Part shown: one piece after another, positions 12,733 through 21,734 of the stretch
Numbering within the stretch: position 1 is the first letter of the stretch
Layout: every line of letters starts with the position of its first letter
Assembly: GCF_002893625.1 (NCBI RefSeq)
Contig: NZ_PKMZ01000013.1
Location: 1-64,000 of the forward strand
Source: Mangrovicella endophytica
GTDB taxonomy: Bacteria > Pseudomonadota > Alphaproteobacteria > Rhizobiales > Rhizobiaceae
Direction: 5' to 3'
DNA: 64,000 nt
The notes under the pieces: model-generated
Seen by the model: the letters and a program-made list of their open reading frames with translations, nothing else
Database searches by the model: none
What the model was told of the DNA's origin: nothing
Program-made: the position numbers and the translations under genes

Positions 12733-13389
12733 TCAGCTATGTTCCTTCAGGCCCTTGAAAGCCCTGTCACCCCACACCCGTTCCACTGTATCATTGCGAC
12801 CGCAGCCGTAGCGGTAATACTGATACTTCAACGGGTTCTTCTTGTAGTAATCCTGGTGGTAGCCTTCTGCTGGCCAGAAGGTCGGCGCCGCCTGGATGGT
12901 CGTTGCGACCGGCTGCCCGAGCTCCTTCTCCACCGCCGCCTTGCTGGCTTCAGCCTGCTTCAGCTGCTGTGGGCTCAGCGTGAAGATCGCGCTGGTATAG
13001 GATGGCCCGCGGTCACAGAACTGCCCGCCGCCGTCAGTCGGATCTATGGAGTGCCAGTAGACCTCCAGGAGCTTCTCATAGGAGACCTTCTCGGGATCAT
13101 AGGTGATCTTCACCGCCTCATGATGGCCGGTGTCTTCGCGAGACACTGCCTGATAAGTCGGATTGTCGAGCGTTCCGCCGATATAGCCAGAGATCGTCTC
13201 CAGCACGCCATCGACATGGTCGAAGTCGGACTCCACGCACCAGAAGCATCCGCCGGCGAAGATCGCCGTCCCGGTTTCAGCCGCCGTGGCCGGGCTTCTG
13301 TCCGCCGAGGCAATGGTGAACGTGGCGACGGCGAGAACGGCGAGAGCCGCAACAGCGGAGCGAAGGGGCGGTGTCAGGTGTCGGGTCAT
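12733..13389 (-). CDS. msrA: Peptide-methionine (S)-S-oxide reductase, exported
   Basis: MsrA reduces methionine S-sulfoxide in proteins. The active-site motif GCFWC (Cys48) is followed by the family FDHVDGVLETISGYIGG and the substrate-binding GHHEAVKITYDPEKVSYEKLL. The first 35 residues form a signal peptide (basic MTRHLTPPLR, then an Ala/Val core), so the enzyme should act in the periplasm. The C-terminal YRYGCGRN holds a candidate recycling cysteine. AGGAGGA precedes the start. Confidence 0.95.
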   Translation of the reverse strand: MTRHLTPPLRSAVAALAVLAVATFTIASADRSPATAAETGTAIFAGGCFWCVESDFDHVDGVLETISGYIGGTLDNPTYQAVSREDTGHHEAVKITYDPEKVSYEKLLEVYWHSIDPTDGGGQFCDRGPSYTSAIFTLSPQQLKQAEASKAAVEKELGQPVATTIQAAPTFWPAEGYHQDYYKKNPLKYQYYRYGCGRNDTVERVWGDRAFKGLKEHS

Positions 13390-13516
13390 GCAGCAAGAGT
13401 CCTCCTGACGACGGCTTCAGGCAAGTCTGCGCACAGGTGGCATCGCGCGTGCCGCAAACAAGCGTGCATGCGGCACGATCGCGTGATCACCGGTTCTGCC
13501 TCAGCCGAACCTTCGC

Positions 13517-15040
13517 TCAGGCGGTGCCGGTCGAGCGCTGCTGGGGAACGCTGGATTCGTCTCGCAGCGTCCGGGCCGCCTCGGCTGCGGCTTCGGCAAA
13601 GACGCGCCCAACGCCAATTAGGATCGGCCGGTCGACGCCAATGCGCCCGACGATGAGCCCGAGCTCGGCGAGGGTCCCGGCACCGCGCGTCTCATCTGCA
13701 CGCGACAGATTGGCGGCAACCGCAACCGGCGTTGCAGCCGGCAGTCCGTGGGCGATCAGGCGCTCGGCAATGCGCGGCGCCATGCGCCCGCCCATGTAGA
13801 ACACTGTCGTCGCATGGTCGTCGGCAAGCGCTTGCCAGTCCAGATCCTCGGGCAGCCCGCCCTTCTTGGAATGGCCGGTGACGAAGCGCAACTGCTGGGC
13901 GCGGTCACGATGCGTCAGCGAGACGCCGAAGCTCGCCGCCAGCGCCGACGCCGCGGTGATGCCAGGCACGATCTGGACCGGAATGCCTTCGCGGTTCAGC
14001 TCGTCCAGCTCCTCGCCGGCACGACCGAAGACCGAGACATCGCCAGCCTTCAGCCGCACGACGTGCTTTCCGGCCTTGGCGAACTGCACCATCATCCGGT
14101 TGATGTCCTCCTGCCGGCAGCTCTCGCGCGCCGCCCGCTTGCCCACCAGCATGCGTTTGGCCTCGCGGCGGGCTAGTTCCAGTATGTCGTCGGAGACGAG
14201 GTCGTCGAAGAGGATCACGTCGGCAGCCTGCAGAGCGCGCACCGCCTTTAACGTCAGCAGCTCGGCCTCACCGGGTCCGGCGCCGACCAGCGTTACACGT
14301 CCGCCGGCCTCGGGCGAGTTGCGCAGCGCCGCGACGAAGCCGCGGGCATCAGCTTCCGCAGTGTCGTCCGGCAGCCTGGCGGTGAAGGCGCTGTCGCTGA
14401 AGCGCTCCCAGAATGTCCGCCGCAGCCGGCCGGGCGAAAGGTGCTCCATAACCTCGGCACGGACGCGGGCGGCAAGGTCCGCCCAGCTGGCAAGCGCCGG
14501 TGGCAGCAGCGTTTCGATCCGGCGGCGAATTGCCTGACCGAGGATGGGCGCAGCGCCATCGGTGGAGATGCCGACGACGACCGGCGAGCGGTTGACGATG
14601 GTGCCGAAGCGGAAAGAGCAGAAGGCCGGTTTGTCGATGACGTTGACAGGAACGCCGGCGGCCCGTGCGGCCGCGACGAAGCGCTCGGCCTCGGCCTCGT
14701 CCTCGCAATCGGCGATGGCAACGGCTGCATCGTGAAGGTCGCCAGGCACGATGGCGCGGTCGTGGTGACGCAGGGTCCCGTTTGGCGGCGGCGCGGAGAG
14801 CACCGCACGCATCTCGTCAGTTAGCGTGTCTGTTGGCGCGTAGAGGTCTACGCTTGCGCCTGCGGCGGCGATCAGCTCCGCCTTCCAGGCGGCTGCATCG
14901 GAGCCGCCGGCGACGACGGCACGACGGCCCTTAAGGTCGAGAAAGACGGGCAGCGTCGACAGGTCGGCAACGCGCTCCGGTCGTTGCCGGCGCTCCTCGC
15001 CCGTCTCGGACTCGTCATTCTGATCGAAATCGTCGGTCAC
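13517..15040 (-). CDS. cysG: Siroheme synthase, trifunctional CysG
   Basis: CysG makes siroheme from uroporphyrinogen III for sulfite and nitrite reductases. The N-terminal part (residues about 30-235) is the dehydrogenase/ferrochelatase (LPVFLDLKGRRAVVAGGSDAAAWK). The C-terminal part is the SAM-dependent methyltransferase (VTLVGAGPGEAELLTLKA, then VVRLKAGDVSVFGRAGEE). The fused form has a normal length of 507 residues. Translation appears to begin at GTG. No sulfite reductase gene is next to it in this window, unlike many rhizobia. Confidence 0.95.
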   Translation of the reverse strand: MTDDFDQNDESETGEERRQRPERVADLSTLPVFLDLKGRRAVVAGGSDAAAWKAELIAAAGASVDLYAPTDTLTDEMRAVLSAPPPNGTLRHHDRAIVPGDLHDAAVAIADCEDEAEAERFVAAARAAGVPVNVIDKPAFCSFRFGTIVNRSPVVVGISTDGAAPILGQAIRRRIETLLPPALASWADLAARVRAEVMEHLSPGRLRRTFWERFSDSAFTARLPDDTAEADARGFVAALRNSPEAGGRVTLVGAGPGEAELLTLKAVRALQAADVILFDDLVSDDILELARREAKRMLVGKRAARESCRQEDINRMMVQFAKAGKHVVRLKAGDVSVFGRAGEELDELNREGIPVQIVPGITAASALAASFGVSLTHRDRAQQLRFVTGHSKKGGLPEDLDWQALADDHATTVFYMGGRMAPRIAERLIAHGLPAATPVAVAANLSRADETRGAGTLAELGLIVGRIGVDRPILIGVGRVFAEAAAEAARTLRDESSVPQQRSTGTA

Positions 15041-15189
15041 CGCGCCATCCGCAACTGGATCCTGTCAGGGACAGAGAAGCCACGATCGGTCCGGCGAGGC
15101 AAGCAACGTCATGCCACGACTTCGGCGATGCGTGGAACGACGTTCCGAGGGCGTGCAGTAAAGAGTGTGTTGTCAGAAGCGCTATCAGC

Positions 15190-16464
15190 TCAGCCGAACT
15201 TGCGCGCGGCGTCTACGGCAAGACCTAGGCCCACCGAGCCAAAGGCGTCGGACTGAACGATGCGGGCATCGGAAAAGCGGGCGACGACGCTACGATGGAC
15301 AACCGGGATCTGCGTCGAGCCGCCGGTAAGGAGCACGGTCTGCACATCGCCTGCCGTAATGCCGGCGCTCGTCAGCGCGTCGTCGATGCTGCCGGTGATG
15401 CCCGCGACCAGCGTCGCGACACTGGACTCGAATGCCTCCCGCGTCACCGGCACTTCAATGGCGACGTCCGGCTCTCGCAGGCGGATCGCTGCCTTCGCCG
15501 CGTCGGTGAGCTCGATCTTTGCCGTCTCGACGGCGCCTGCAAGACGGTGCCCGGCGCGATTGCGCAGGAGCGCCATCAACTGATCGAGCCTCTGCGCCTC
15601 CGCCGCTTCCTTCTGCAGCGCCTTCAAACCGTTCGCGACCTTCGGATCGTAGAGCGTGTTGATGCGGTGCCACGTCGCGAAATCGTTGAAGTACCAGACC
15701 GGCAGCTGCCGCTTGCCATCCCTGGTCATCGTGCCGAGTCCGAGCGAGGGCATCACCGCCGAGACCGAGAGCAGCTTGTCGAAGTCGGTGCCGCCGATAT
15801 GGACGCCGGTATTGGCGAGAACGTCGCCCTTCCGGTCCGGCCGGCGCGCCGCCTCCGGCGACAGGCGGATCACCGAGAAGTCGGACGTGCCGCCACCGAT
15901 GTCGACCACAAGCGCCAGCTCCTCGCCGGTCACCTCGCGCTCGTAGTTCAGTGCCGCGGCGACAGGCTCGAACTGGAAGGCGATGTCGGTGAAGCCTTGC
16001 CGGCGCGCCGCCTCTGCAAGCTGGTCCTCGGCGGCCTTGTCGGCGGTCTCGTCGCCGTCGACGAAGTGGACGGGCCGGCCCAGCACGACGCGCTCCACCG
16101 TGCCGCCGGCCTCTGTCTCCAGCCGCTCGCGGAGCTGGCGCAGGAACAGGCCGATGATGTCGACAAAGCTCATCGACTGGCGCCCCACGCGCGTCGTCTC
16201 GGCCATTAGCGAGGAGCCGAGCACCGACTTCAGTGCGCGCATCAGCCGTCCTTCGGCGCCTTCCACATATTCGCGCACCGCGGTGCGGCCGAAATAGGTG
16301 CGGTTGTCCTCGACCGAGAAGAACAGGGCGGTCGGCATCACCGGCCGGCCATCCTCCAGTGGAACGAGTTCGGGCACGCCGCCACGCACCAGGCCGAGCG
16401 TTGAGTTCGTGGTCCCGAAGTCGAGGCCGCAGGCCAGAGCACCGCGGGCGGAGGAGTTGGACAT
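15190..16464 (-). CDS. Hsp70-family protein (YegD-like)
   Basis: The 424-residue protein is an Hsp70/actin-fold ATPase without a substrate-binding domain. It shows the phosphate-1 loop GLDFGTTNST, the phosphate-2 loop VDIGGGTSDFSV and the adenosine motif VLLTGGSTQIPVV. Length and the missing peptide-binding domain fit the YegD group, whose role is not well defined. A longer frame exists upstream, but the ATG at 16464 places the conserved N-terminus correctly. No DnaJ or GrpE gene is adjacent. Confidence 0.9.
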   Translation of the reverse strand: MSNSSARGALACGLDFGTTNSTLGLVRGGVPELVPLEDGRPVMPTALFFSVEDNRTYFGRTAVREYVEGAEGRLMRALKSVLGSSLMAETTRVGRQSMSFVDIIGLFLRQLRERLETEAGGTVERVVLGRPVHFVDGDETADKAAEDQLAEAARRQGFTDIAFQFEPVAAALNYEREVTGEELALVVDIGGGTSDFSVIRLSPEAARRPDRKGDVLANTGVHIGGTDFDKLLSVSAVMPSLGLGTMTRDGKRQLPVWYFNDFATWHRINTLYDPKVANGLKALQKEAAEAQRLDQLMALLRNRAGHRLAGAVETAKIELTDAAKAAIRLREPDVAIEVPVTREAFESSVATLVAGITGSIDDALTSAGITAGDVQTVLLTGGSTQIPVVHRSVVARFSDARIVQSDAFGSVGLGLAVDAARKFG

Positions 16465-16645
16465 GGCGGCGGCCTCTCGGAGACAGCAACGGCTCACGCG
16501 GACGTCAGAGGGACGTCCTTGCGCCATCGCTCGAAAAAGGAAGGACGCGTCCTATAGCGGCATGCGGTACGGGAGGAAAGGCTGGATATCGGCTTTGCGT
16601 CAGAGCGCCCGAGGTCAGTCTCAGTTCAAGGCTTAGACACGAAAG

Positions 16646-16669
16646 GGGCGGCTGCCGCAGCAGCCGCCC
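16646..16669 (-). terminator. Hairpin terminator downstream of the DUF4142 gene
   Basis: GGGCGGCTGC and GCAGCCGCCC form a perfect 10-bp stem with a CGCA loop. On the minus strand it is followed by CCTTT. It lies 60 bp after the stop of the gene at 16729. Confidence 0.65.
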
Positions 16670-16728
16670 TTGTTCGAATTCCGTCGGATCGCCCGGCTCG
16701 GCGGACTATACAGCGTGATCGACAGAGC

Positions 16729-17274
16729 CTACTTCGCCGCGATCAGTTCCTTCACATGCGCCATGTGGGTCTCGAGGCGCGGCAGCGTCTCCTTGGCGAA
16801 GCCGACGATCGTCTGGTCGTCGCCCGAACCCGCATAGGTGCGGAACAGGGCGACGGCCTCCATGTGCGCCTGCGCCTGGATGTCGAGATAGAGCGTCTCG
16901 AAGTCGGCGTAGTCGGCAGCCTTCAGCTGCTCCAGCATCTTCTTCTGCTTGGGGGCGAGCTCCGGCGCCGGGGCCTTCTCGTTCTTGGCTTCCAGCGTCG
17001 CCTTCAGCTTCTCGCCGGCCTTGGTGTGATCCTCTATGATCATGTCCGCGAGCATGGCGACATCGCCTTTGACGCCTTTGTCCTTGGCAAGCTTGCTCGA
17101 CTGGATCTCGAACTCGTTCGAGCCGGACGCGACCTTCAGGAAGATTGCGGTGTCGACGGCCATGACGGGCGAGGCATCGTCCGCCGGCTTTGGCTTCATC
17201 GCCTCGACAGCAAGAGAAGGAGTGGTGGCGAGGATCGCGAGCGACAGGGCAGCGCCGAACTTGGTGATGGTCAT
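16729..17274 (-). CDS. DUF4142 family exported protein
   Basis: The 181-residue product has a signal peptide (MTITKFGAALSLAILATTPSLA) and a helical ferritin-like DUF4142 domain, visible as FLKVASGSNEFEIQSSKLAKDKG and MADMIIEDHTKAGEKL. Proteins of this family are periplasmic and of unknown biochemical role. GGAAGGA precedes the start. It follows the esterase gene by 28 bp on the same strand and probably shares its transcript. A hairpin terminator lies downstream. Confidence 0.88.
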   Translation of the reverse strand: MTITKFGAALSLAILATTPSLAVEAMKPKPADDASPVMAVDTAIFLKVASGSNEFEIQSSKLAKDKGVKGDVAMLADMIIEDHTKAGEKLKATLEAKNEKAPAPELAPKQKKMLEQLKAADYADFETLYLDIQAQAHMEAVALFRTYAGSGDDQTIVGFAKETLPRLETHMAHVKELIAAK

Positions 17275-17302
17275 GGGTCTCGTCCTTCCGTGATCGGCGA
17301 GC

Positions 17303-18433
17303 TTACTTGGTGAACGACTCGGCCAGGTCGGCGGCAGCTCTGTCGACGGCGTCCTTGGCGGCATCGACCACTTTCGCCATGCCGAAGAATTCGTGGGTAA
17401 CGCGGGGAACGTTGATCGCATCGACGGTCACGCCAGCAGCCTTCAGCTTCTGCGCATAAGCCTGGCCTTCGGATCGCAGCGGATCGATCTCGGCTGTGAT
17501 CACCGTTGCCGGCGGCAAGCCGCCGAGGTCGTCGCGGCCGACGAGGTTGATGCGCTTGTCGGCGCTCTCCTCCTTGGAGGCGAAGACATTTTTGACGAAC
17601 CACTCCATGTCGGCCTTGCCGAGCGGTACCGCGTCGGCATTCGCCTGGTAGGACGGCGTGTTCATGTCGTTGCCGGCGATTGGATAGACGAGGAGCTGGT
17701 GCACCGGCATCGCCGTCTTGTTTGCCTTGGCCTCCAGCGCGACATTGGCGGCAAGGTTTGCGCCGGCGCTCTCGCCGGCGACCGCGATCCGTTTGGCATC
17801 GCCGTTCAGCGTGTGGATGTTCTCCACCGTCCACCGATAGGCCGCCCAGGCGTCATCATGCGCTGCCGGGAACTTGTGCTCGGGCGCGTGGCGGTAGTCG
17901 ACCGAGACCACCATCGCCTTGGCACCGAGCGCGAGCGCCCGCGGCGTCGCGTCGTAGGTGTTGATGTCGGCGATCACCCAGCCGCCGCCGTGGAAGTAGA
18001 CGATGACCGGCAAGGGACCTTCGCCAGCCGGCATGTAGACGCGGGCCGGCAGTGCGCCAGCAGCGGTCGGGATGGCGATGTCGCGTGTCATCACCTTTGC
18101 TTCCGGTTCAGCTGAGATCTTGCGGTCGCGCTGCACGGTGCGGGCGGCATCGGCGGGGCTGGCCTGGAAGCGGGCTGCGGGAACGTCGAGCGTGTGAATC
18201 GGCTTGGCGTCGAGGCTCTTCAGTGCCTCTAGCACAGCCTGCATCTGCTCGTTCGGCTTGGCCGCCGTCGATGCCGGCGCCTCGTTGGCCGGCTGTGCGG
18301 CGGGTGCATCTTCTGCTGGCTGTGACGCGGTCGGCTGGGGTGCGGTCTGGGCGGCGGCGAGCCCGGCGGAGATGGGCACAAGAGCCGCCGCCAGGGTGGC
18401 CGACAACACGATGCGATGCTTGAAAATGGTCAT
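17303..18433 (-). CDS. Exported alpha/beta hydrolase, hormone-sensitive-lipase type esterase
   Basis: The 376-residue protein has a signal peptide (about residues 1-28), an Ala/Pro/Gln-rich linker to residue 65, and a family IV esterase fold. The oxyanion motif HGGGW is at 148-152, the nucleophile motif GESAG at 220-224 (Ser222), and Asp317 (EIDPL) and His347 (THEF) complete the triad. The natural substrate is unknown; short acyl esters are typical of the family. It lies directly upstream of the DUF4142 gene, 28 bp apart. Confidence 0.92.
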   Translation of the reverse strand: MTIFKHRIVLSATLAAALVPISAGLAAAQTAPQPTASQPAEDAPAAQPANEAPASTAAKPNEQMQAVLEALKSLDAKPIHTLDVPAARFQASPADAARTVQRDRKISAEPEAKVMTRDIAIPTAAGALPARVYMPAGEGPLPVIVYFHGGGWVIADINTYDATPRALALGAKAMVVSVDYRHAPEHKFPAAHDDAWAAYRWTVENIHTLNGDAKRIAVAGESAGANLAANVALEAKANKTAMPVHQLLVYPIAGNDMNTPSYQANADAVPLGKADMEWFVKNVFASKEESADKRINLVGRDDLGGLPPATVITAEIDPLRSEGQAYAQKLKAAGVTVDAINVPRVTHEFFGMAKVVDAAKDAVDRAAADLAESFTK

Positions 18434-18513
18434 GGCGTCTCCTCAGCGCCGAACGGCGCCTTGCAAGAGATGGGAATGCTGGCAGTCACGCCGGAGTGCG
18501 GGCGGTCAGACGA

Positions 18514-20319
18514 TCACTGCTTCGGTGGCTCGGCGGTCTGAGCGTAGGTGCCGACAAGCTCGCCCTTGCCGATCACATGGCCCTTGGCGGCCTCAAGGAC
18601 CGTGTCGCGGTCGGAGCCCGGCTTGATGTCGAGCAGCGTGTCGAGCGCAAGCACCTGAAAATGGTAGTGGTGGGCCGGATCGCCGACCGGCGGCTTTGGC
18701 CCGAAATAGCCGGTCGAGCCGCGGCTGTTACGGCCTTGCAGCAATCCTTCCGGCTCCACCAGGCGCGGCTGCTCCTGCAGGCCCTCGGGCAACTCCGTCA
18801 GCGTCGCCGGGATGTTCCAGGCAACCCAGTGGACGAAGGGGGTGGTCGGCTTGGCATCCGGATCTTCCATGACGATGGCGTAGGACACGGCGTTCTTCAC
18901 CGGCTCCCAGGAGAGAGCCGGGGACAGGCCATCGGCATAGTCGCTGTGCTTCATCGGGATCGCTGCACCGCCCTTCACTGTCGACGAGGTGACCTTGATC
19001 TCGGCCTTCGCCTCGGCGGTCTCCTCCCGCTGCAGCGCCAGCGGCACGCCGACGCCCTTGCTGGCCTGTTCCTCCATCGGACCGGCCGGCGAGGCATTGC
19101 TGACATTGCTGGCATCCGCAGTCTGTGCATCGCCGGTATAGGCGACGCGGTAGATCACGCCATTGGCGTCGTCGGCCATCAGCAGAGAGCCGTCCTTGGC
19201 CACCGCCAGGCCGACCGGGCGGGCGATGTGGGTCTTGCCGCCATCGGTGAGGAAGCCGGTGACGAACGGCTCGATCGTCGTCGGCTTGCCGTCCTTGAAG
19301 TCGATATGGACGATCTCGTAGCCGGAGGGCTCGCCGCGGTTCCAGGAGCCGCGCATGGTGGCGAAGGCATCGCCCCGGTAATCCGCCGGAAAGGCCGACC
19401 CGCCGTAGAACTTCATCTGCATCGGCGCGGCATGGGCGGTGTAGCCGAGCGTCATAGGCGTCGAGGCGGCCTTCCACTGCTCCTTGGTGATGCCGCCGAC
19501 CGGGGTCGACTGCGGATAGATCTTGTTGTCGGCATAGACATGCGGCCAGCCATACTGCCCACCCAGGCGGATGTTGTTCAGCTCCTCCGGTTGGTCGTCG
19601 TCGCCGAGGAAGTCGATGCCGTGGTCGAGACCCCAGAGCTCGCCGGTCGCCGGATCCCAGTCGAAGCCGATGGTGTTGCGCAGGCCCGAGGCGAAGATCG
19701 AGCGCTGCGTGCCATCCGGCTTCATCTTCAGGATGGTGGCGTTCTCGGGATTGGTCTCGTTGCAGGTGTTACAGGTCGAGCCGACGCTGATATAGAGCAT
19801 GCCGTCCGGGCCGAAGGCCATGACGCGGTTGTGGTGCTGGCCGGCATCCGGGAGATCGCCGACCAGCATTTTCAGCTCACCGATGGTCCCGTCCTCTTTC
19901 AGATCCGCGACGAAGACCTCCTTGACGGTGACGAGATAGAACTTGTCGCCATGGATCGCGATGCCGTGGGTCTGCGGCCGCGCCACCACGGTGACGGGCG
20001 CGCCATCAGCCTTCCCGTCGCCATCGGCGTCCCTCAGCATCAGGACGTCGCCCTCCTCGCGGCGGGTGACATAAACGTTGCCGGCATCCGAGACGGCGAT
20101 GATGCGGGTGTTGCCGAGGCCGCTCGCAAAGGGCGTGACGGCAAAGCCCTCCGGCGCCTTCAGCCCGGCGATGCGATCGCTGGTGGCGCCGACCTTGTTG
20201 GGCTTGTTGATACTGATCGGGATATCGACACGTGTGCCGTCGCCCTGCTGGGCGAGGACCGGACCGGCCGGTATCAGCCCGAGGGCAAGCGCGGTGAGCG
20301 GCAGTGTCGAGCGACGCAT
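18514..20319 (-). CDS. PQQ-type sugar dehydrogenase propeller fused to a PEBP (YbhB/YbcL) domain
   Basis: This 601-residue protein joins two domains that are usually separate. Residues about 1-23 are a signal peptide. Residues about 50-410 are a beta-propeller of the soluble glucose/sorbosone dehydrogenase type (GLRNTIGFDWDPATGELWG, QPEELNNIRLGGQYGWPH, RGSWNRGEPSGYE). Residues about 439-601 are a phosphatidylethanolamine-binding-protein domain (VMEDPDAKPTTPFVHWVAWNIP, GSTGYFGPKPPVGDP). A linker of about 30 residues rich in Ala, Glu and Ser joins them. The whole is one uninterrupted frame with a purine-rich GGGAGAAA before the start. Product location should be the periplasm; substrate is unknown. 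Confidence 0.9.
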   Translation of the reverse strand: MRRSTLPLTALALGLIPAGPVLAQQGDGTRVDIPISINKPNKVGATSDRIAGLKAPEGFAVTPFASGLGNTRIIAVSDAGNVYVTRREEGDVLMLRDADGDGKADGAPVTVVARPQTHGIAIHGDKFYLVTVKEVFVADLKEDGTIGELKMLVGDLPDAGQHHNRVMAFGPDGMLYISVGSTCNTCNETNPENATILKMKPDGTQRSIFASGLRNTIGFDWDPATGELWGLDHGIDFLGDDDQPEELNNIRLGGQYGWPHVYADNKIYPQSTPVGGITKEQWKAASTPMTLGYTAHAAPMQMKFYGGSAFPADYRGDAFATMRGSWNRGEPSGYEIVHIDFKDGKPTTIEPFVTGFLTDGGKTHIARPVGLAVAKDGSLLMADDANGVIYRVAYTGDAQTADASNVSNASPAGPMEEQASKGVGVPLALQREETAEAKAEIKVTSSTVKGGAAIPMKHSDYADGLSPALSWEPVKNAVSYAIVMEDPDAKPTTPFVHWVAWNIPATLTELPEGLQEQPRLVEPEGLLQGRNSRGSTGYFGPKPPVGDPAHHYHFQVLALDTLLDIKPGSDRDTVLEAAKGHVIGKGELVGTYAQTAEPPKQ

Positions 20320-20553
20320 GAGTTTCTCCCGTTGATGCAGGGCGCAACCATCGGGGCAAACACATGTTCCGGCGCGCGCCGGCCGATTGCGGTTCAGCTG
20401 CTTCACATCGCCGTGGCCCGGCCGTGATGGGGGAGGCTTTCGCCCGCACCGGCCCGCCCTTACAAGGCGCTTAACAGCCTGGCCTTCGCCCCGCCCGACC
20501 GTCCGGGGCGGCGATCGGCGGCGGGCCGCACCGAACAGCGGATCGTAACGACC

Positions 20554-21012
20554 ATGACCGACCTTTCCGGCCTGACGCAGCTCGGCCAGGCGACCCACCA
20601 GCCGGACTCGCCCGAGACCGCGACGCTGGAGCGGGTGCCGAACCCGCATCCCGACACGAATTACGTCGCCCGCTTCACCGCGCCGGAATTCACCTCGCTC
20701 TGCCCGGTGACGGGACAGCCGGACTTCGCCCATCTCGTCATCGATTACGTGCCGGGCGACTGGCTGGTGGAATCGAAATCGCTGAAACTCTACCTCACGG
20801 CGTTCCGCAACCACGGCGCCTTTCACGAGGACTGCACCGTGTCGATCGGCCGGCGGCTGGTGGCGCTGCTCCAGCCCCGGTATCTCAGGATCGCCGGCTA
20901 CTGGTATCCGCGCGGCGGCATCCCGATCGACGTCTTCTGGCAGACCGGCGCGCCGCTGCCGGATGTCTGGCTGCCGGACACGGGCGTTCAGCCCTATCGC
21001 GGCCGCGGCTAG
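20554..21012 (+). CDS. queF: NADPH-dependent 7-cyano-7-deazaguanine reductase
   Basis: QueF reduces preQ0 to preQ1 in queuosine synthesis. The 152-residue unimodular form shows the nucleophilic Cys50 and Asp57 in [13 protein letters not shown] and the NADPH-binding ESKSLKLYL followed by [10 protein letters not shown]. Length is right for the short QueF class. No other queuosine gene lies in the window, and I see no preQ1 riboswitch upstream. A composite repeat begins about 50 bp downstream. Confidence 0.96.
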   Translation: MTDLSGLTQLGQATHQPDSPETATLERVPNPHPDTNYVARFTAPEFTSLCPVTGQPDFAHLVIDYVPGDWLVESKSLKLYLTAFRNHGAFHEDCTVSIGRRLVALLQPRYLRIAGYWYPRGGIPIDVFWQTGAPLPDVWLPDTGVQPYRGRG

Positions 21013-21059
21013 ACGCGCGGACGCATCCCCGCGGCCGGTTCGGCCACGAAGTGTCGGGA

Positions 21060-21358
21060 TAGGCGACGAAGCGCCGGAGGCAAACCCTCTGGGTATCCTT
21101 GCTACGGTTCGCCTCCGGCGCTCCGCACGGTGTTTTTTCGCCCGTCTCGGTAGGTCGCCCTTGTGGGGCTGAACCCGGCTGCCGGCGCTTCCCGGGTGTC
21201 CCCGGTCAAACGGACCGATCCGTAGTCCCCTCATAGTGGGGGACGGGCCGGCGGAGCCTGACGGGCGTCCGGGCCACCCCTCTCCGGACGAGGGACTGGC
21301 GCAGACACCGCCCGCCGGCCCTTCGAGTGATCCCGGTGATCATTCGCGCCCATCCGAA
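21060..21358. repeat. Composite repeat, copy 2 (inverted; modules B and A)
   Basis: The B hairpin (GCGCCGGAGGC at 21071-21081, complement at 21111-21121) and the A module (21177-21358) repeat the sequence at 494-545 and 1-183 in reverse orientation. Between B and A there are only about 55 bp, without the 55-bp tandem array seen in copy 1. The B hairpin may also serve as a terminator for queF. Confidence 0.85.
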
Positions 21359-21734
21359 TGGGCCGGCGGTGAGAGGAGGATAGGGGCGGCGACAAGGGCG
21401 GGGAAAAGGTTTTTGGTATTGCCGGCGTCTTGCGCGGGCGTTTTGGCCCTGCCGAACGCCCCGCGCGCCTCGAGGCCCAACGCACCCGATGCCGCACGCG
21501 TCTCAAGCCTCAAGCACCGGCCCCGCCGCTTCGTCATCCTCGCGCGTTAAGCGCGGGGATCCATGTCGCGATCGTCGCGCGTCACGACGGTGGACCGGCG
21601 CTCACCCTCGACCGGAGCGGCGGCGGCCCTGCCAAGACGTAAATTGTACCGGAGCGTCTCAAGGCGACCCGGATGGTGAATAGACGTACCTGATAAGCCC
21701 TAGAAAAATTGTGGAGAGAAGGCACTAGCGCTGG
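21359..21734. other. Gene-free stretch between the composite repeat and the Argonaute gene
   Basis: No gene is supported here. The segment around 21533-21565 (CATCCTCGCGCGTTAAGCGCG, then GGGGATCCATG) looks like a piece of the GGATCC-type intergenic palindromes common in rhizobial genomes. Base composition falls towards A+T from about 21640, consistent with the edge of the acquired island. Confidence 0.4.

Noticed and set aside
20400-20553. preQ1 riboswitch upstream of queF
   Set aside because: I see no H-type pseudoknot pattern or A-rich tail; the region only has GC-rich hairpins.
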